From Thermoleophilia bacterium (lineage in GTDB: Bacteria > Actinomycetota > Thermoleophilia > Gaiellales > Gaiellaceae), in contig JAERMP010000179.1 in the NCBI GenBank assembly GCA_016844515.1, positions 1 to 10,643 of the forward strand: a stretch of DNA of 10,643 nucleotides, read 5' to 3'. The position numbers and the translations under genes were made by a program. Positions 1 through 6,934 of this stretch are shown piece after piece. The notes beneath the pieces were generated by a model. That model saw only the letters and a program-made list of their open reading frames with translations, searched no databases and was not told where the DNA came from. Every line of letters starts with the position of its first letter. Positions within the stretch are counted from its first letter, which is position 1.

Positions 1-111
1 GCGGGGTACTTCGACGCCGTTCTCGGGGCGATCACGGGCGGCGAGAGCTCGACGCTCGCGCTCAAGGGCTCAACCGAGGAAGCGCAGTTCGAGGCGGCAC
101 ACAGCGCGTGA
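1..111 (+). CDS. aceA: Isocitrate lyase, C-terminal end (partial)
   Basis: The window opens inside this gene; 36 codons and a TGA stop are visible. The readable tail runs [14 protein letters not shown], then [10 protein letters not shown], ending in AAHSA. It matches the typical isocitrate lyase C-terminus, where an [22 protein letters not shown] pattern is conserved. The enzyme cleaves isocitrate to glyoxylate and succinate, the first step of the cytosolic glyoxylate shunt. The catalytic KKCGH loop lies outside the window and cannot be checked. The stop overlaps the next gene's GTG start (GTGA), and that gene is malate synthase, which uses the glyoxylate. This neighbour strongly supports the call despite the short fragment. 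Confidence 0.9.
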   Translation, partial: AGYFDAVLGAITGGESSTLALKGSTEEAQFEAAHSA

Positions 112-1661
112 CCACTGGCGCGGCAACCGCGTCGGTCTTGGCCCCGGATGAGGCGGGCGTGCTCACGCCCGACGCGCTTGACCTCGTTGTCGCCCTGCAA
201 CGGGAGTTCGGGGTTCGGCGAGAAGAGCTGCTCCTGGCGCGGGCGGAACGCCAGGAGCGGATCTCCGCCGGCGAGCTCCCCGACTTCCTCGAGTCGACGC
301 GCTCCGTGCGTGAGAGCGACTGGCGCGTCGCGCCGGTGCCGGACGACCTCCAGGACCGCCGCGTCGAGATCACCGGCCCTGCGGGCGACCGGAAGATGGT
401 GATCAACGCCTTCAACTCGGGCGCACGGATCTACATGGCCGACTTCGAGGACGCGAACTCGCCCACGTGGGCGAACGTCGTCGGCGGCCAGCAGAACCTC
501 ACCGACGCGATCGAGCGGACGATCTCGCTCGCGACGCCCGAGCGGCGGTATGCGCTGAACGACGAGGTCGCCGTGCTCCTCGTGCGCCCGCGTGGCTGGC
601 ATCTCCTCGAGCAGAACGTCGAGATCGACGGAAGCCCGGTTTCGGCGAGCCTCTTCGACTTCGGCGTTTATTTCGAGCGCAACGTGGAGCGGCTCCTCGC
701 GCGCGGCACCGGCCCGTACTTCTATCTCCCCAAGCTCGAGAGCCACCTCGAGGCCCGGCTCTGGAACGACGTCTTCTGCTTCGCGCAGGACCGGCTCGGT
801 GTGCCGCGTGGGACGATCAAGGCGACCGTCCTCATCGAGACGATCCTTGCGGCGTTCGAGATGGAGGAGATCCTGTACGAGCTCCGCGAGCATTCGGCCG
901 GGCTCAACGCTGGCCGCTGGGATTACATCTTCTCGGTGATCAAGAAGTTCCACGATCGCGACGACTTCGTCCTGCCCGATCGCATCCAGGTGACGATGAC
1001 CGTGCCGTTCATGCGTGCGTACACGGAGCTGCTCGTGCGCACGTGTCACGGCCGCGGGGCGCACGCGATCGGCGGAATGGCGGCGTTTATCCCGAGCCGG
1101 CGCGATCCCGAAGTGAACGAGATCGCGCTCGCGCGCGTCACGGAGGACAAGCAGCGCGAGTCGGCCGACGGCTTCGACGGCACCTGGGTCGCGCACCCGG
1201 ATCTCGTCCCGACGGCGAAGGAGCAGTTCGACGCAGCACTCGGCGACCGCCCGAATCAGCTCGGACGCCTTCGCGAGGACGTCTCGGTTGAGGCGGCCGA
1301 CCTGTTGAACGTCGCCGCGACACCCGGTGAGATCACTGATGCGGGTGTACGGGCGAACGTCTCGGTGGGGATCCGCTACATCGCGGCCTGGCTGTCGGGG
1401 GTCGGCGCAGCCGCGATCGACAACCTCATGGAGGACGCCGCGACTGCGGAGATCTCTCGCTCGCAAGTCTGGCAATGGGTGCACCACGGGCGGGTCGCGC
1501 GTGCGGACGTCGAGCAAACGATCGCGGACGTCGCAGCCGAGCTGCCCGCTGATCCCGTCTATCTCGAGGCGCGACGGCTCTTCGAGCAGCTGGCGCTCGA
1601 CGACGAGTTCACCGAGTTCCTCACGCTTCCCGCCTACGAGCGCCTTCTGGAGTTTGCGTAG
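108..1661 (+). CDS. aceB: Malate synthase (A type)
   Basis: The protein has 517 residues, close to the usual 530 of A-type malate synthases. It condenses glyoxylate with acetyl-CoA to malate, the second glyoxylate-shunt step. The family signature is at residues 259-274 ([17 protein letters not shown] region). Other landmarks are VLLVRPRGW near 156-164, with the arginines expected to bind glyoxylate; LIET at 242-245 and D272 as likely Mg ligands; MTVPFMRAY at 297-305; and [18 protein letters not shown] at 440-457, whose Asp443 is the expected catalytic base. The GTG start at 108 overlaps the aceA stop by 4 bp, so the two are probably translationally coupled in one mRNA. All key motifs are present and no damage is seen. 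Confidence 0.96.
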   Translation: MTTGAATASVLAPDEAGVLTPDALDLVVALQREFGVRREELLLARAERQERISAGELPDFLESTRSVRESDWRVAPVPDDLQDRRVEITGPAGDRKMVINAFNSGARIYMADFEDANSPTWANVVGGQQNLTDAIERTISLATPERRYALNDEVAVLLVRPRGWHLLEQNVEIDGSPVSASLFDFGVYFERNVERLLARGTGPYFYLPKLESHLEARLWNDVFCFAQDRLGVPRGTIKATVLIETILAAFEMEEILYELREHSAGLNAGRWDYIFSVIKKFHDRDDFVLPDRIQVTMTVPFMRAYTELLVRTCHGRGAHAIGGMAAFIPSRRDPEVNEIALARVTEDKQRESADGFDGTWVAHPDLVPTAKEQFDAALGDRPNQLGRLREDVSVEAADLLNVAATPGEITDAGVRANVSVGIRYIAAWLSGVGAAAIDNLMEDAATAEISRSQVWQWVHHGRVARADVEQTIADVAAELPADPVYLEARRLFEQLALDDEFTEFLTLPAYERLLEFA

Positions 1662-1674
1662 GGGTCTCTCACTG

Positions 1675-2369
1675 ATGTCCGACGGCAACAAAGCGGACGA
1701 CATCGCGCTCGCGCTCGAGGAGGCGATCGTCTCGGGCGAGATTCCGCCGGGCAGCGTCCTCCGCCAGGAGCACTTGTCCGAGCAGTTCCAGGTGTCGAGG
1801 ACGCCGGTGCGCGAGGCGCTCCGGCGGCTCGCGGCGCTCGGCCTCGTGAGCTTCGAGCCCAACCGTGGCGTTCGCGTTCGCATGCTCTCGCGGGACGAGC
1901 TCCGCGAGGCCTTCCTTGTCCGCGCTGAGCTCGAGAGCCTCGCTACGCAGATTGCCACTCCGAAAATGTCTGCGGCCGACCTCGTGGCGCTCGAGGACGC
2001 GGAGCTTCGCTTCAGCGAGCTGACGCGCGAGCTCGTCGAGATGAGCCACGCCGGGCGCCAGGACCTCGAGCTCGCACGCGCGTGGCTGTTCGCGAACCAT
2101 TCGACGTGCCGCTCATCGAGCGGATGGCGAAGGCGGCGAGGCGGACGTTCCTCGTCAAGCCGTTCTGGGCGACTGGGGCCGACCTCGACGAGCTGTTCCA
2201 CAACAACGATGGTCAACACCGGGCGATCCGCGAGGCGATTGCGGCTCGGAGCCCCGAAGGCGCACGGGTCCTCGCCCGAGAGCACGTGCTCTCGTCGGGC
2301 CGCCTGCTCGAGGCGATTCTCGACAAGGTCGCGGCGCAGTCGCGAGAGACGTCGGCCGTCCTCAGCTGA
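1675..2369 (+). pseudogene. GntR-family regulator, FCD (FadR-like) type, interrupted by a frame change
   Basis: The ATG at 1675 lies 13 bp after the aceB stop. Residues 8-75 are a GntR winged helix, with the recognition-helix pattern QVSRTPVREALRRLAALG at 39-56. An FCD ligand domain follows and reads well to WLFAN at 137-141 (about 2097). The same frame then turns to nonsense (HSTCRSSS). Sensible FCD sequence resumes in another frame from about 2097, as FDVPLIERMAKAARRTF, then FHNNDGQHRAI and LAREHVLSSGRLLEAIL, to the TGA at 2367-2369. The element usually found at the junction, N..FH..I..AA, with a metal-binding His, is missing. About 10-12 residues appear lost, consistent with a deletion of 3k+1 bases. 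Position suggests a repressor of the glyoxylate shunt. It is either a true pseudogene or an assembly indel. Confidence 0.82.
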
Positions 2370-3393
2370 GACGGTCCTCTCCGGCGAGGAGCACGCGCTC
2401 GATCTCGAGCCCGTCGGTGAGGACGACGACATCGGCAGGGAGGCCGAGTCCGAGGCGGCCTGCGGTGGGATGGGCGATGACGTGTGCGGGGATCTCGGTC
2501 GCAGCCAGGACAGCGTCCTCGAAGGACGCGCCGAGCGCATGAAGGCTCCGGACAGCTTCGATCATTGGGGCGGTACCTCCGGCGAGGACGCCGTCGGGTG
2601 TCCGTCCGCCCGGCGCGACGGTGAAGTCGGTCACGAGCGCAACTCGTCCACGTGCTGCGCGCCAGACGAGGGCAGCGGTCTCGGACGCCAGGTGGATCCC
2701 GTCCAGAATCACCTGAACGACGACGTCCTCTCGGGCAAGGGCTACGCCGGCGATCCCGGGGTCGCGGTGGTGGAACGGGCGCATGGCGTTGAAGAGGTGC
2801 GTCACCGTGTGAACGCCGAGATCGAAGCCGGCGTTAGCCTCCCCGGCGGTCGCGTCGGAGTGGCCGAAGGACACCGTCACTCCGCGAGCGAGCAGCGTGC
2901 GGATGAGATGGTGTGCGCCGGGAAGCTCAGGTGCGAGCGTTAGGAGCCGGATGGGGCCTGCGCCGAGGAGTCGGTCGAGCAGGCCGAGGTCGGGATCGCG
3001 GCGCGCCGCCGCAGGGTGCGCGCCGAGCCGCGCAGGCGAGAGAAACGGGCCTTCGAGATGTGCGCCGAGGATCCGGGCTCCAGCGGTCGCGCGTGGCATC
3101 CCGCGAAGCGCAGCGACGAGCTCCTTCTCGGGTGCCGTGATGAGTGTCGGCAGGTAGGACGTGACCCCGGTCTGTAGCAGGCCCTCACCAGCGCGCCGGT
3201 ACCCGTCCTCGTCCGCTTTCAGGAAGTCGACACCCGCGAAGCCGTTGACCTGGAGGTCGACGAAACCGGGCACTGCGATGCCGCGCCCGTTGGGCGACGA
3301 GAGGCCGTGGCCCTGAACGCACCCCTCTGCGATCTCGAGGTCGCCCCGAATGAGGCGACCATCGATCAGCGCAGCTTCGACACCGAGTCTCAT
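2362..3393 (-). CDS. nagA: N-acetylglucosamine-6-phosphate deacetylase
   Basis: A 343-residue amidohydrolase, slightly shorter than the usual 380. It removes acetate from GlcNAc-6-phosphate in cytosolic amino-sugar or cell-wall recycling. Visible motifs are VPGFVDLQVNGFAGVDF at 41-57 (NagA proteins carry Q.N rather than H.H here), LPTLIT at 81-86, HLEGPFLSP with metal-ligand Glu114, GHSDAT with His178, THLFNAMRPFHHRDPG with His199, DGIHL at 231-235, and LVTDF with Asp256 as the likely catalytic acid. I chose the ATG at 3393 because MRLGVEAALIDGRLI matches a family N-terminus. A TTG 39 bp upstream adds unconvincing residues and runs into the tRNA promoter. No strong ribosome site is visible. 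No nagB or sugar transporter is nearby. The 3' end overlaps the GntR gene by 8 bp. Confidence 0.9.
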   Translation of the reverse strand: MRLGVEAALIDGRLIRGDLEIAEGCVQGHGLSSPNGRGIAVPGFVDLQVNGFAGVDFLKADEDGYRRAGEGLLQTGVTSYLPTLITAPEKELVAALRGMPRATAGARILGAHLEGPFLSPARLGAHPAAARRDPDLGLLDRLLGAGPIRLLTLAPELPGAHHLIRTLLARGVTVSFGHSDATAGEANAGFDLGVHTVTHLFNAMRPFHHRDPGIAGVALAREDVVVQVILDGIHLASETAALVWRAARGRVALVTDFTVAPGGRTPDGVLAGGTAPMIEAVRSLHALGASFEDAVLAATEIPAHVIAHPTAGRLGLGLPADVVVLTDGLEIERVLLAGEDRLS

Positions 3394-3439
3394 TGGGACT
3401 TCGTACCACGGCGACGAGCCTTTGCGCTGCAACGCGCGC

Positions 3440-3445
3440 TATACT
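3440..3445 (+). promoter_or_regulatory. Probable -10 element of the tRNA-fMet promoter
   Basis: TATACT lies 11 bp before the first tRNA base and matches the bacterial -10 consensus at five of six positions, standing out in a GC-rich stretch. A TTGCGC at 3422-3427 is too close (12-bp spacer) to be a normal -35, so the -35 is not convincingly identified. Confidence 0.45.
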
Positions 3446-3456
3446 GGGGCTCGCGT

Positions 3457-3530
3457 CGCGGGGTGGAGCAGTCTGGTAGCTCGCCGGGCTCATAACCCGG
3501 AGGTCGCAGGTTCAAATCCTGCCCCCGCTA
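3457..3530 (+). tRNA. Initiator tRNA-fMet (CAU)
   Basis: A full 74-base cloverleaf. The acceptor stem is CGCGGGG (3457-3463) against CCCCGCT (3523-3529), with discriminator A at 3530. The D arm is GAGC...GCTC from 3466. The anticodon loop is CTCATAA with CAT at 3491-3493. The T stem is GCAGG/CCTGC (3506-3510, 3518-3522) around TTCAAAT. Two marks identify it as the initiator rather than elongator tRNA-Met: the unpaired first position (C1·U72) and three consecutive G-C pairs (GGG/CCC) at the base of the anticodon stem. CCA is not encoded (CTG follows) and must be added after transcription. It is a single-gene unit with its own terminator. Confidence 0.97.
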
Positions 3531-3533
3531 CTG

Positions 3534-3561
3534 AAAAGCCCCGGAAACGGGGCTTTTCTTT
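3534..3561 (+). terminator. Rho-independent terminator of tRNA-fMet
   Basis: A perfect 9-bp stem, AAAAGCCCC (3534-3542) with GGGGCTTTT (3549-3557), encloses the 6-base loop GGAAAC. A T-rich tail (TTTTCTTT) follows. It starts 3 bp after the tRNA and probably also helps separate it from the minus-strand MFS gene. Positions 3562-3620, up to the MFS stop, hold nothing recognisable. Confidence 0.9.
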
Positions 3562-3620
3562 GCGGTCGAGCGGGAATCTTCGCTGCTTCCTTGATCTCGC
3601 TTGCTCGCTTGGAGCCGAGC

Positions 3621-4790
3621 TCACGGGCTGCTCTCCTCGTACCGAAGTGGGACGTTGCGAAAGGCGAGGTAGAACCCGAGGTCGTAGATGCTCTTGAGGG
3701 TGCCGGCGATGAGGAAGGGCGCTCCTAAGCCGGCGCGAAGCGCGGCGCCGGCCAGGAGCGGGGCCGCCGGGCGCGCGAGGGTCCGCGCTGCGTTCGTGTA
3801 AGCCGCTGCGGCGGTCCGCTCAGTTGGATCGACGACCCCGACAACGTAAGCCTGGCGTGTGGGGACGTCCATCTGAGAGAGGGCGAAGCGCGCGAGCAGG
3901 AGCACGACTGCCGACCGGAGGCTCGGAGCGAAGGCGACTCCCACGAGCAGGATGTTCGAAGGAAGATGGCTGAAGACCATCGTGCGCAGGAGACCGATTC
4001 GTCCGGCGATGCGAACGGCCGCCTGGAACGAAACTGCCTGGAGGAGGCCGATCGCGAAGAAGAGCACCGCGAGCGTCTCGGGCGACGCGCCGTATCGGCG
4101 TGTGAACAGGTAGGCGATGAACGTCTGCGGGACGAAGCCGCCGCCGAAGCTGTCGAGCGCGAAGAACCCACACATGCGCGCGACGATCCCGCGCGAGCGG
4201 TGCAGCGGCGGAAGCTCTTCTCCCTCGAGCTCGTGGCCGACCTCGACTGCCGCGGACAGGCCCGCGGAAACGGCGAGTCCCGCGACCGCGGCAAGCGGGT
4301 ACGCGAGAAGCAAGTAAGGCGTGTAGCCAACGAGTGCGATGAGGGCGCCAAACGAACCGGCGAGGGTCGCGACCGTGTTGTAGGTCCCGAAGAGGCGGGT
4401 GGGATCCCGCTCTCCGGAGGCGTGCGGAAGCATCGCCTGCTCGAGCGACGTGAACGGCCCGGATTCGACGACGTCGGTCGAGAGAGTTCCCGTCAGTCCG
4501 GCGGCGATCAGCGCCGGAAGCCAGCCCGTCACGGCGAAGACCGTGCCGGCGCACGCCATCAGGACGAGAAGCAGGCGATAGGAGCGGCGCCGGCCGAACC
4601 GATCGCCGTAGCGGGCGAGAAGAACAGAGGCGAGCGCGTTGCCGACGAGGAGCGCCGCGAGGATGATCCCCACGGCTCCGTCCGAGTACCCGCGTTTCGC
4701 CAGCGTGATTCCGATCAGAACCGAGCCCAGGCCGTAGGCGAGAGCGCGCGTGCCTTGCACCGCGATGATGCGTCGCGCGTCGTTGGTCAG
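3621..4790 (-). CDS. MFS transporter, probable CTG start
   Basis: A major facilitator superfamily permease of about 389 residues with 11-12 predicted membrane helices. The loop between helices 2 and 3 carries motif A (GDRFGRRRSYR), and the GPFTSLEQAMLP stretch before the middle of the protein is typical of one MFS branch. The first ATG/GTG in frame is GTG at 4760, which lacks a ribosome site. Ten codons upstream, starting at CTG 4790, read LTNDARRIIAVQG, which looks like the normal family N-terminus. That CTG has GAGGAA 5 bp before it and overlaps the previous stop (CTGA). I therefore place the start at 4790, with 4760 as the alternative. Substrate is not visible in the sequence. The ChrB-type gene upstream suggests efflux of chromate or another anion, by inference only. 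Confidence 0.85.
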   Translation of the reverse strand: MTNDARRIIAVQGTRALAYGLGSVLIGITLAKRGYSDGAVGIILAALLVGNALASVLLARYGDRFGRRRSYRLLLVLMACAGTVFAVTGWLPALIAAGLTGTLSTDVVESGPFTSLEQAMLPHASGERDPTRLFGTYNTVATLAGSFGALIALVGYTPYLLLAYPLAAVAGLAVSAGLSAAVEVGHELEGEELPPLHRSRGIVARMCGFFALDSFGGGFVPQTFIAYLFTRRYGASPETLAVLFFAIGLLQAVSFQAAVRIAGRIGLLRTMVFSHLPSNILLVGVAFAPSLRSAVVLLLARFALSQMDVPTRQAYVVGVVDPTERTAAAAYTNAARTLARPAAPLLAGAALRAGLGAPFLIAGTLKSIYDLGFYLAFRNVPLRYEESSP

Positions 4791-4927
4791 GCGCGTTCCT
4801 CGAAGACCGCAGCCATGTGGGCGACGTACATACGCGGGGTACCGGCGCCCAGCCAGATATCGGCGTTATCGAAGCCCGGGTTTGACCCTCCGGGGATCGC
4901 GACGAAGTCGATCCGCTCGAGGCTCAA
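4787..4927 (-). CDS. Small ORF (46 aa), possible fragment of a VOC/glyoxalase-like protein
   Basis: A short minus-strand frame between the ChrB-type gene and the MFS gene. It has a TTG start at 4927 and a TGA stop at 4787-4789. Both ends overlap their neighbours by 4 bases (TTGA with the ChrB stop, CTGA with the MFS start), the pattern of a tightly coupled operon. Codon third positions are strongly G/C, like real genes here. Readable pieces are SLERIDFVAIPGG, then FDNADIWLGAG, then YVAHMAAVFEERA. The second and third resemble, from memory, the ...DFWIG...HVAF.A..R segment of VOC-fold (glyoxalase/dioxygenase) proteins. If so, it is only an internal piece of such a domain, hence a remnant or a microprotein. 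A GGTGGG lies about 8 bp before the start as a weak ribosome site. Confidence 0.5.
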   Translation of the reverse strand: MSLERIDFVAIPGGSNPGFDNADIWLGAGTPRMYVAHMAAVFEERA

Positions 4928-5400
4928 GTGCTGCCCACCCGGCTCGTGCTGGGAGCGTTCCCCGCATCAACCTCTGCCTTGCACCACGCGTACAGGGCGT
5001 CGTACACGGGCAGCGAGAGCTCGAGCTGACGGTGGTCGCCGAGATCCAGAAGGTGGAAGCCCTCTGCAACGGCGAGGAGCCCGCGCGACTGCGGCGTCGC
5101 GTCACGGTCATCAGAATCAGACATGTCGGCGCCGTGGACGATGCGTGCCAGCAGCTGTACGGCCGGGTCGTCGATCTCGTAGTCCTCGACCAGAACCTCG
5201 AACGAGCAGAGGCCGTCCCGGTGTGTGTACTCGGCGTCGGGCGCGTCATACGAGTGCGCGCCTTCGCGCTTGGCCACCTCGAGCACTTCCTCGGCGGGCA
5301 CGTAGAGGAACTCCGCCCCTGGATCGATGAAGCTCTTGATCAGCCACGGGCAAGCGATTCGGTCTGTCTTCGGTCTCGCTCTGGTCACCCACTTCGCCAC
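4924..5400 (-). CDS. ChrB C-terminal-domain protein (chromate resistance family)
   Basis: A 158-residue protein made of one domain like the C-terminal part of ChrB (Chrome_Resist family). Landmarks are KWVTRARPKTDRIACPWLI at 3-21, FIDPGAEFLYVPAEEV at 24-39, CSFEVLVEDY at 65-74, LLARIVHGAD at 83-92 and LPVYDALYAWCK at 130-141. ChrB proteins take part in chromate sensing and resistance, usually beside the ChrA exporter; the biochemical role of the stand-alone domain is poorly defined. The GTG start at 5400 is set by a clear AGGAG 8 bp upstream. No signal peptide is seen. The stop overlaps the next small ORF, which in turn overlaps the MFS gene, so an MFS permease may take the exporter's place here. 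The family call is firm; the chromate link is inference. Confidence 0.85.
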   Translation of the reverse strand: MAKWVTRARPKTDRIACPWLIKSFIDPGAEFLYVPAEEVLEVAKREGAHSYDAPDAEYTHRDGLCSFEVLVEDYEIDDPAVQLLARIVHGADMSDSDDRDATPQSRGLLAVAEGFHLLDLGDHRQLELSLPVYDALYAWCKAEVDAGNAPSTSRVGST

Positions 5401-5502
5401 CTTGATCTCCTCTCTCCCACGATGATTCTCGTCCGGTCAACAGGGCGCGGCGACGATATTCATAGCCGCCGTCGATCAGCGGCGCGGCGCGGTTACCCCG
5501 CC

Positions 5503-5871
5503 TCAGCTCGGACAGGGCAGCGGGCCGATCGTCGCGGCGACGATCAACGTCGTCAGGACAAGCCCGACGAACCAGGCGAGCGGGATCACCGCCGCCAGCC
5601 GCGGCCGCTCGGCGATGTGCGCGAAGAGGACCGCGACGAACACCGCCAGCCAGCCGAACGTGCCGGCGACGGTGACGGCGTCGCCGAACGGGTCTCCGCG
5701 CGTCGCTTGCACGCCGTAGCGTCCCACGCAACTCCATTCGATCCCGAACGCGTCGGGGATGACCCAGAGCGCGAGAATCGCTGCGACCGGTGCGAGCACG
5801 AGGATCTCGACCACGCTCAGCGCCGGCGGCAAAGCGCGTCGCCGCCGATGACGGTTGGTCTGGCCCGACAT
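5503..5871 (-). CDS. Small integral membrane protein, unknown function
   Basis: 122 residues: a basic N-terminus (SGQTNRHRRRR, residues 2-12), then three hydrophobic segments at about 19-38, 67-84 and 92-114. The segment between the first two (about 39-66) is polar, including EWSCVGRYG and DPFGD, and probably faces outside. It ends in LPCPS. Cys48 and Cys120 could pair outside the membrane. I do not recognise the family. The open frame runs far upstream on this strand, but that part is the antisense of the aldo/keto reductase; the ATG at 5871 is the first sensible start, though no clear ribosome site precedes it. It lies 102 bp upstream of the ChrB-type gene on the same strand and could be co-transcribed. 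It is divergent from the reductase, with only 57 bp between them. Confidence 0.7.
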   Translation of the reverse strand: MSGQTNRHRRRRALPPALSVVEILVLAPVAAILALWVIPDAFGIEWSCVGRYGVQATRGDPFGDAVTVAGTFGWLAVFVAVLFAHIAERPRLAAVIPLAWFVGLVLTTLIVAATIGPLPCPS

Positions 5872-5928
5872 CCGGAGAAGACACGGATCCGCGGTTCCAG
5901 GATCTACGGTGCAGATAACGTCTTCCCC

Positions 5929-6831
5929 ATGGACGTGGTCGACCTCGGCGACAGCGGCCTGCGCGTCTCGCGTGTCGGTGTCGGTTGCAACAACTTCGGC
6001 GGGCGGATCGACCTCGATGCAACCCGCGCGGTCGTCGATGCGGCGCTCGACGTTGGCATCACGTTCTTCGACACGGCGGAGGTGTACGGGTCGGGCGGCG
6101 GGAGCGAGCGCTTCCTGGGGGAGATCCTCGAGGGTCGTCGCGACCAGGTGGTGCTTGCGACGAAGTTCGGCTGGGCGCAGGACTGTGGACACGGCGACGC
6201 CGCCAGCGTCCGGAGTGCGATCGACGGCTCGCTCGCGCGACTGCGAACGGATCACGTCGATCTCTACTACCTCCACAAACCGGACCCCGATACACCGATA
6301 GCCGAGACGCTCGGTGTGCTGGACGAGCTCGTCTCCTCGGGCAAGGTGCGTGCGATCGGGTGCTCGAACTTCTCGGCGGAGCAACTCGCGGAAGCCGACC
6401 GCGTCGCCCGCGAGCAGGGCACGACGCGCTTCACCGTCCTGCAGAACCACTACAGCCTGCTCGAGCGCGGCGACGACGAGGACGTCCTGCCGCTCTGTCG
6501 CGAGCTGGGGATCGCGTACATCCCGTACTTCCCGCTCGCGAGCGGGGTGCTTACGGGCAAGTACAAGCGGGGGGAGCCTGCTCCGGAGGGCACGCGGCTG
6601 CACGGCCGCGAAATCGATGACGCGCGGCTCACGCGTGTCGAGGCGCTGAAGCGCTTCGCAGACGAACGGGGACATGGCCTCCTCGACCTCGCGATCTCGG
6701 CGCTGGTCTCGACGCCCGGCATCGGTTCGGTCATCGCGGGCGCCACGAAGCCCGAGCAGGTGAGAGCCAACGCCGCGGCGGCCTCGTGGCACCTCGGGGC
6801 CGACGATCTCGAGTTGCTCGCAACGCTCTAA
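5929..6831 (+). CDS. Aldo/keto reductase
   Basis: A 300-residue NADPH-dependent oxidoreductase of the AKR superfamily, with a TIM-barrel fold and cytosolic location. The full catalytic tetrad is present: Asp48 and Tyr53 in FFDTAEVYG, Lys79 in VLATKFG, and His116 in DLYYLHKPD. Cofactor-site motifs follow: GKVRAIGCSNFS near 142, PLASGVLTGKY near 203 and IAGATKPEQV near 268. The opening LGDSGLRVSRVGVGC pattern fits the AKR subgroup related to yeast/plant oxidases and YajO/YghZ-like reductases. The ATG at 5929 fits the family N-terminus. No ribosome site is visible, so it may be leaderless or weakly initiated. The substrate cannot be told. Neighbours give no pathway clue. Confidence 0.93.
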   Translation: MDVVDLGDSGLRVSRVGVGCNNFGGRIDLDATRAVVDAALDVGITFFDTAEVYGSGGGSERFLGEILEGRRDQVVLATKFGWAQDCGHGDAASVRSAIDGSLARLRTDHVDLYYLHKPDPDTPIAETLGVLDELVSSGKVRAIGCSNFSAEQLAEADRVAREQGTTRFTVLQNHYSLLERGDDEDVLPLCRELGIAYIPYFPLASGVLTGKYKRGEPAPEGTRLHGREIDDARLTRVEALKRFADERGHGLLDLAISALVSTPGIGSVIAGATKPEQVRANAAAASWHLGADDLELLATL

Positions 6832-6870
6832 CAATCAGTTACCGAATGCTTACCGCGGGCACAGAGAAAG

Positions 6871-6886
6871 CTCACCCGCAGCTCCG
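6871..6886 (+). promoter_or_regulatory. Weak, degenerate two-box site upstream of the coiled-coil gene
   Basis: CTCAC (6871-6875) and CTCCG (6882-6886) are 11 bp apart and run directly into GATACC, a possible -10. The arrangement resembles the better CTCAT boxes near 7736 and 9836 but is degenerate. Separately, TTACCG occurs twice, at 6839-6844 and 6850-6855, also 11 bp apart. Either could be chance. Confidence 0.25.
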
Positions 6887-6934
6887 ATACCCAGACGGAG
6901 GGAATCCCCGAAGTCGAACGGAAGGGAGTCGGAG

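Noticed and set aside
2098..2943. Continuation of the GntR reading frame to 2943 as a fused regulator
   Set aside because: After 2097 it leaves FCD sequence and later runs antisense to nagA; the true FCD C-terminus is visible in another frame ending at 2369.
3394..3432. TTG at 3432 as the nagA start
   Set aside because: It adds 13 residues without family likeness, lacks a ribosome site and overlaps the tRNA promoter region.
3966..5330. 454-residue plus-strand open frame
   Set aside because: Charged, repetitive R/E-rich sequence opposite the MFS and ChrB-type genes, caused by high GC.
5421..5502. TTGACC (5440-5435, minus) as a -35 for the ChrB-type gene
   Set aside because: No acceptable -10 lies 16-18 bp downstream; TATGAA at 5464-5459 is also only a partial -10 match, so no promoter is claimed in this gap.
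4750..5928. Long plus-strand open frame running from 4750 into the aldo/keto reductase
   Set aside because: The upstream part is antisense to the MFS, ChrB-type and small membrane protein genes and reads as low-complexity Arg/Ala-rich sequence; only the part from 5929 matches a family.
5872..6834. Minus-strand extension upstream of the small membrane protein, giving a 443-residue frame
   Set aside because: This part is the exact antisense of the aldo/keto reductase and shows no protein-like pattern; the membrane protein begins at 5871.
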